A DNA stretch of 64,000 nucleotides from JAHRVQ01 sp029941905 (GTDB lineage: Bacteria; Pseudomonadota; Gammaproteobacteria; Pseudomonadales; Azotimanducaceae), in assembly GCA_029941905.1 (NCBI GenBank), contig JAPYTQ010000022.1, positions 21,727 through 85,726 of the forward strand, in the 5' to 3' direction. The notes under the pieces were generated by a model that saw nothing but the letters and a program-made list of their open reading frames with translations, was not told where the DNA came from and made no database searches. The translations under genes and the position numbers were made by a program. Below, one piece after another: positions 62,205 through 64,000 of the stretch. How positions within the stretch are numbered: position 1 is the stretch's first letter; every line of letters begins with the position of its first letter.

Positions 62205-63215
62205 GTGACACTAGTTGTTGAAGAGAATGTTTCACTTCGAAATCGAAATACCCTTGGCCTCGACGTTAAAGCTCTCCGCTATTGTCGGGTCAGGTCCGAG
62301 ATAGAATTGAAAGATGCCCTCGCATACGCGCGTAACCATGGATTGGATACCTTTATCCTGGGAGGAGGGAGCAACATTGTCCTGGCGAGGAATCTTGATG
62401 TTCTGGTGATTTCCATGGAAATCACTGGTTGTGAGTTTTCCGGTCACCAAGTGACTGCAATGGCTGGTGAAAACTGGCATGAGTTTGTGGAACTGACAAT
62501 CGAGCAGGGTCTTTATGGACTGGAGAACCTTTCACTCATTCCCGGTCTCGTCGGCGCTGCCCCAATTCAGAATATAGGTGCATACGGCGTAGAGCTATCG
62601 GATCGTTTTATGCAACTATCGGCTGTTGATAAAGCAAGCGGCGAATCATTAGTGCTTGATAAAACCCAATGCCAGTTCTCGTATCGCGACAGCATTTTTA
62701 AGCATGGGCTTCGCGATCAATTAATAATCACCTCGATCACCCTGGGTCTGGATGGCGAGTTCTGCCCGGTACTTGAATATGCAGATCTGCAGCAACGTTT
62801 TTCGGCTCAGGCTACAGGACAGGTCAGTGCTATGGATGTACGGGATGCCGTCATTGCCATTAGGTTGAACAAGCTCCCGGATCCGGAGAAGATTGGCAAT
62901 GTTGGCAGTTTTTTTAAGAACCCGGAAATTTCGGCAGAACAATGGAATGATTTACGCGCCCGGGACGATACCCTGAATTCACGGGTAATGGACGGTGGCA
63001 TCCATAAGGTATCAGCGGCGGCATTGATCGACAAAGCGGGTCTAAAAGGCATGACGAAGGGCGCTGCAGAGGTATCACGCCAGCATGCACTGGTTATTGT
63101 CAATCAAGGAACAGCAACAGGGCAGGATGTCATACTACTGGCGGACAAGGTGATTGAAGCAGTAAAAAATCGGTTCAACGTCACGCTCGAAGTTGAACCG
63201 ATTGTTGTTTCATAA
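62205..63215 (+). CDS. murB: UDP-N-acetylenolpyruvoylglucosamine reductase
   Basis: The 336-residue type I MurB reduces UDP-GlcNAc-enolpyruvate to UDP-MurNAc for peptidoglycan. GTG 62205 begins MTLVVEENVSLRNRNTLGL. FAD contacts include ILGGGSNIVLARNLD near residue 50 and IPGLVGAAPIQNIGAYGVE near 112; SYRDSIFKHG near 160 carries the catalytic-region Arg; GNVGSFFKNPEIS near 227 has the catalytic Ser region. The C-terminal domain includes AALIDKAGLKG and HALVIVN. It is followed by the convergent RNase E gene. Confidence 0.96.
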   Translation: MTLVVEENVSLRNRNTLGLDVKALRYCRVRSEIELKDALAYARNHGLDTFILGGGSNIVLARNLDVLVISMEITGCEFSGHQVTAMAGENWHEFVELTIEQGLYGLENLSLIPGLVGAAPIQNIGAYGVELSDRFMQLSAVDKASGESLVLDKTQCQFSYRDSIFKHGLRDQLIITSITLGLDGEFCPVLEYADLQQRFSAQATGQVSAMDVRDAVIAIRLNKLPDPEKIGNVGSFFKNPEISAEQWNDLRARDDTLNSRVMDGGIHKVSAAALIDKAGLKGMTKGAAEVSRQHALVIVNQGTATGQDVILLADKVIEAVKNRFNVTLEVEPIVVS

Positions 63216-63267
63216 AAGCCTGTAGTCAATCAGAGGCTTTCAGATAATCTGAAGTCTCTTATGAACC

Positions 63268-64000
63268 TTACCCTTGCCTGGTCTCTGAGTTATCCAATGG
63301 CTCAGGACTGTCTATAAGCTCAGGGCTGTCTATAGGCTCAGGGCTGTCTATAGGCTCAGGGCTGTCTATAAGCTCAGGGCTGTCTATAAGCTCAGGGCTG
63401 TCTATAAGCTCAGGGCTGTCTATAAGNNNNNNNNNNNNNNNNNNNNNNNNNNNNNNNNNNNNNNNNNNNNNNNNNNNNNNNNNNNNNNNNNNNNNNNNNN
63501 NNNNNNNNNNNNNNNNNNNNNNNNNNCTCAGGGCTGTCGAGATTATCGGTGGCGACAGCGGCCTCTTCTTTTTGCGCGGTTACATCAGGCTCCGATTGGG
63601 TTGCTTCTTGCGCATCAGATTGTATTGAGGTCTCTGCTACTGATTCTGTTTCTGATCCGCCGCGTGGATCATTATCGGCTCTTCCACGGGTACTGGGATG
63701 TACGACATCAACCGTTCTCGCCTCGGCTATCAAGGCGGGGACTGGAGGTGCTAACTGAACACTCGTCAAGACTGATCCTTCCGCAACCGGTTTAGGTGCA
63801 GCACGTGGGTCGTTTAATGCCCGCCCCCGGAGTGAAGGGTGTGTCGTAGTGGTTTCTACTGTTTCGTCAGCCAATGAAGCCGGTATTGTCTCGCTTTGAG
63901 TCTCAACAGGAGCTTCTTTAACAGCTGGCTTTTCACTAGCTGAAGGCTCTTTGTTAGCTGAAGGCTCTTTATTAGCTGAAGGCTCTTTATTAGCTGAAGG
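63268..64000 (-). CDS. rne: ribonuclease E, C-terminal low-complexity part (partial, interrupted by a gap)
   Basis: The frame enters from the right edge and ends at TAA 63268-63270; 100 N lie inside, so the exact length and frame across the gap cannot be checked. The visible part is the disordered scaffold tail: hexapeptide repeats PSANKE at the right edge, two copies of a motif HPSLRGRALNDPR / HPSTRGRADNDPR, as in the arginine-rich microdomains of RNase E tails, an acidic stretch, then at least eight hexapeptides of the type (L/P)IDSPE. The catalytic half is outside the window. The assignment rests on the RGRAxNDPR motifs and on the conserved murB-rne neighbourhood. Confidence 0.7.
63301..63544 (-). 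repeat. 18-bp tandem repeat array in the rne tail
   Basis: Seven copies of CTCAGGGCTGTCTATARG start every 18 bases from 63301 to 63409, the gap follows, and a degenerate copy resumes at 63527. On the minus strand each encodes (L/P)IDSPE. True copy number is hidden by the gap. Confidence 0.95.
63427..63526. other. assembly gap of 100 N inside the rne repeat array
   Basis: The run is exactly 100 N, a placeholder for unknown length, flanked on both sides by the same 18-bp repeat, so the assembly probably collapsed or broke on the repeat. Confidence 0.98.
63927..63998 (-). repeat. second 18-bp tandem repeat in the rne tail
   Basis: GGCTCTTTATTAGCTGAA and variants occur at 63927 (degenerate), 63945, 63963 and 63981, continuing to the right edge. 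On the minus strand they encode PSANKE. Confidence 0.9.

Overview
This window looks like chromosomal DNA of a gammaproteobacterium, probably an uncultured, aerobic, likely marine one. The evidence is gene order: tig-clpP-clpX-lon-hupB-ppiD, a YafS-type methyltransferase followed by dnaQ, lolC-lolD-lolE-DUF2062-comEC, and exbB-exbD-msbA/lpxK-ycaR-kdsB-murB-rne. The last two blocks resemble the Pseudomonas layout. Two runs of exactly 100 N (12267-12366 and 63427-63526) mark gaps in a draft assembly, and both fall inside short tandem repeats. No phage, transposase, CRISPR array or rRNA is visible. There is one tRNA, tRNA-Leu(UAG).

Region by region. 1-2 kb: the end of a TonB-dependent receptor, a two-helix membrane protein and a diheme cytochrome c. 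1.9-7.9 kb, minus strand: a haem-copper cytochrome c oxidase operon consisting of subunit II with two fused cytochrome c domains, subunit I, two different subunit III proteins, subunit IV and the haem O synthase CtaB. 8.2-11.1 kb, plus strand and divergent from the oxidase: a tight three-gene set for copper proteins (a secreted membrane-anchored protein of unknown function, a multicopper oxidase and an azurin-like cupredoxin). 11.1-12.6 kb: a nitroreductase, then tRNA-Leu followed by an array of hairpin repeats. 12.6-21.5 kb: protein quality control and HU. 21.5-28.5 kb: the murein transglycosylase MltD, a methyltransferase, an rnhA remnant, dnaQ, nudC and two envelope proteins. 28.6-32.6 kb: selB, selA and a SPOR lipoprotein. 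32.8-36.9 kb: small-molecule enzymes plus the Na+-NQR maturation genes apbE and nqrM. 37-43 kb: lipoprotein export and DNA uptake. 43-48 kb: hisC, greB, clpB with a sigma-32-type promoter, and a small gene behind two consensus LexA boxes. 48-56 kb: two cation diffusion transporters and a run of codirectional metabolic genes that includes homologues of the mesaconyl-CoA enzymes Mch and Mct. 56-64 kb: ExbB/ExbD, a single-chain MsbA-LpxK fusion, YcaR, KdsB, an SDR, MurB and the end of RNase E.

How they fit together: the clp/lon/tig/clpB genes handle proteostasis. lolCDE, msbA-lpxK, kdsB, murB and mltD build the envelope. The oxidase operon, the cytochrome and probably the copper trio belong to respiration. 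apbE and nqrM mature a Na+-NQR encoded elsewhere.

The most unusual items are the MsbA-LpxK fusion, the SOS-box small gene with its coupled mini-ORFs, the hairpin array beside tRNA-Leu, the 3-prime remnant of rnhA, the Mch/Mct-type operon, and the multicopper oxidase whose type-1 copper motif lies in the N-terminal half.
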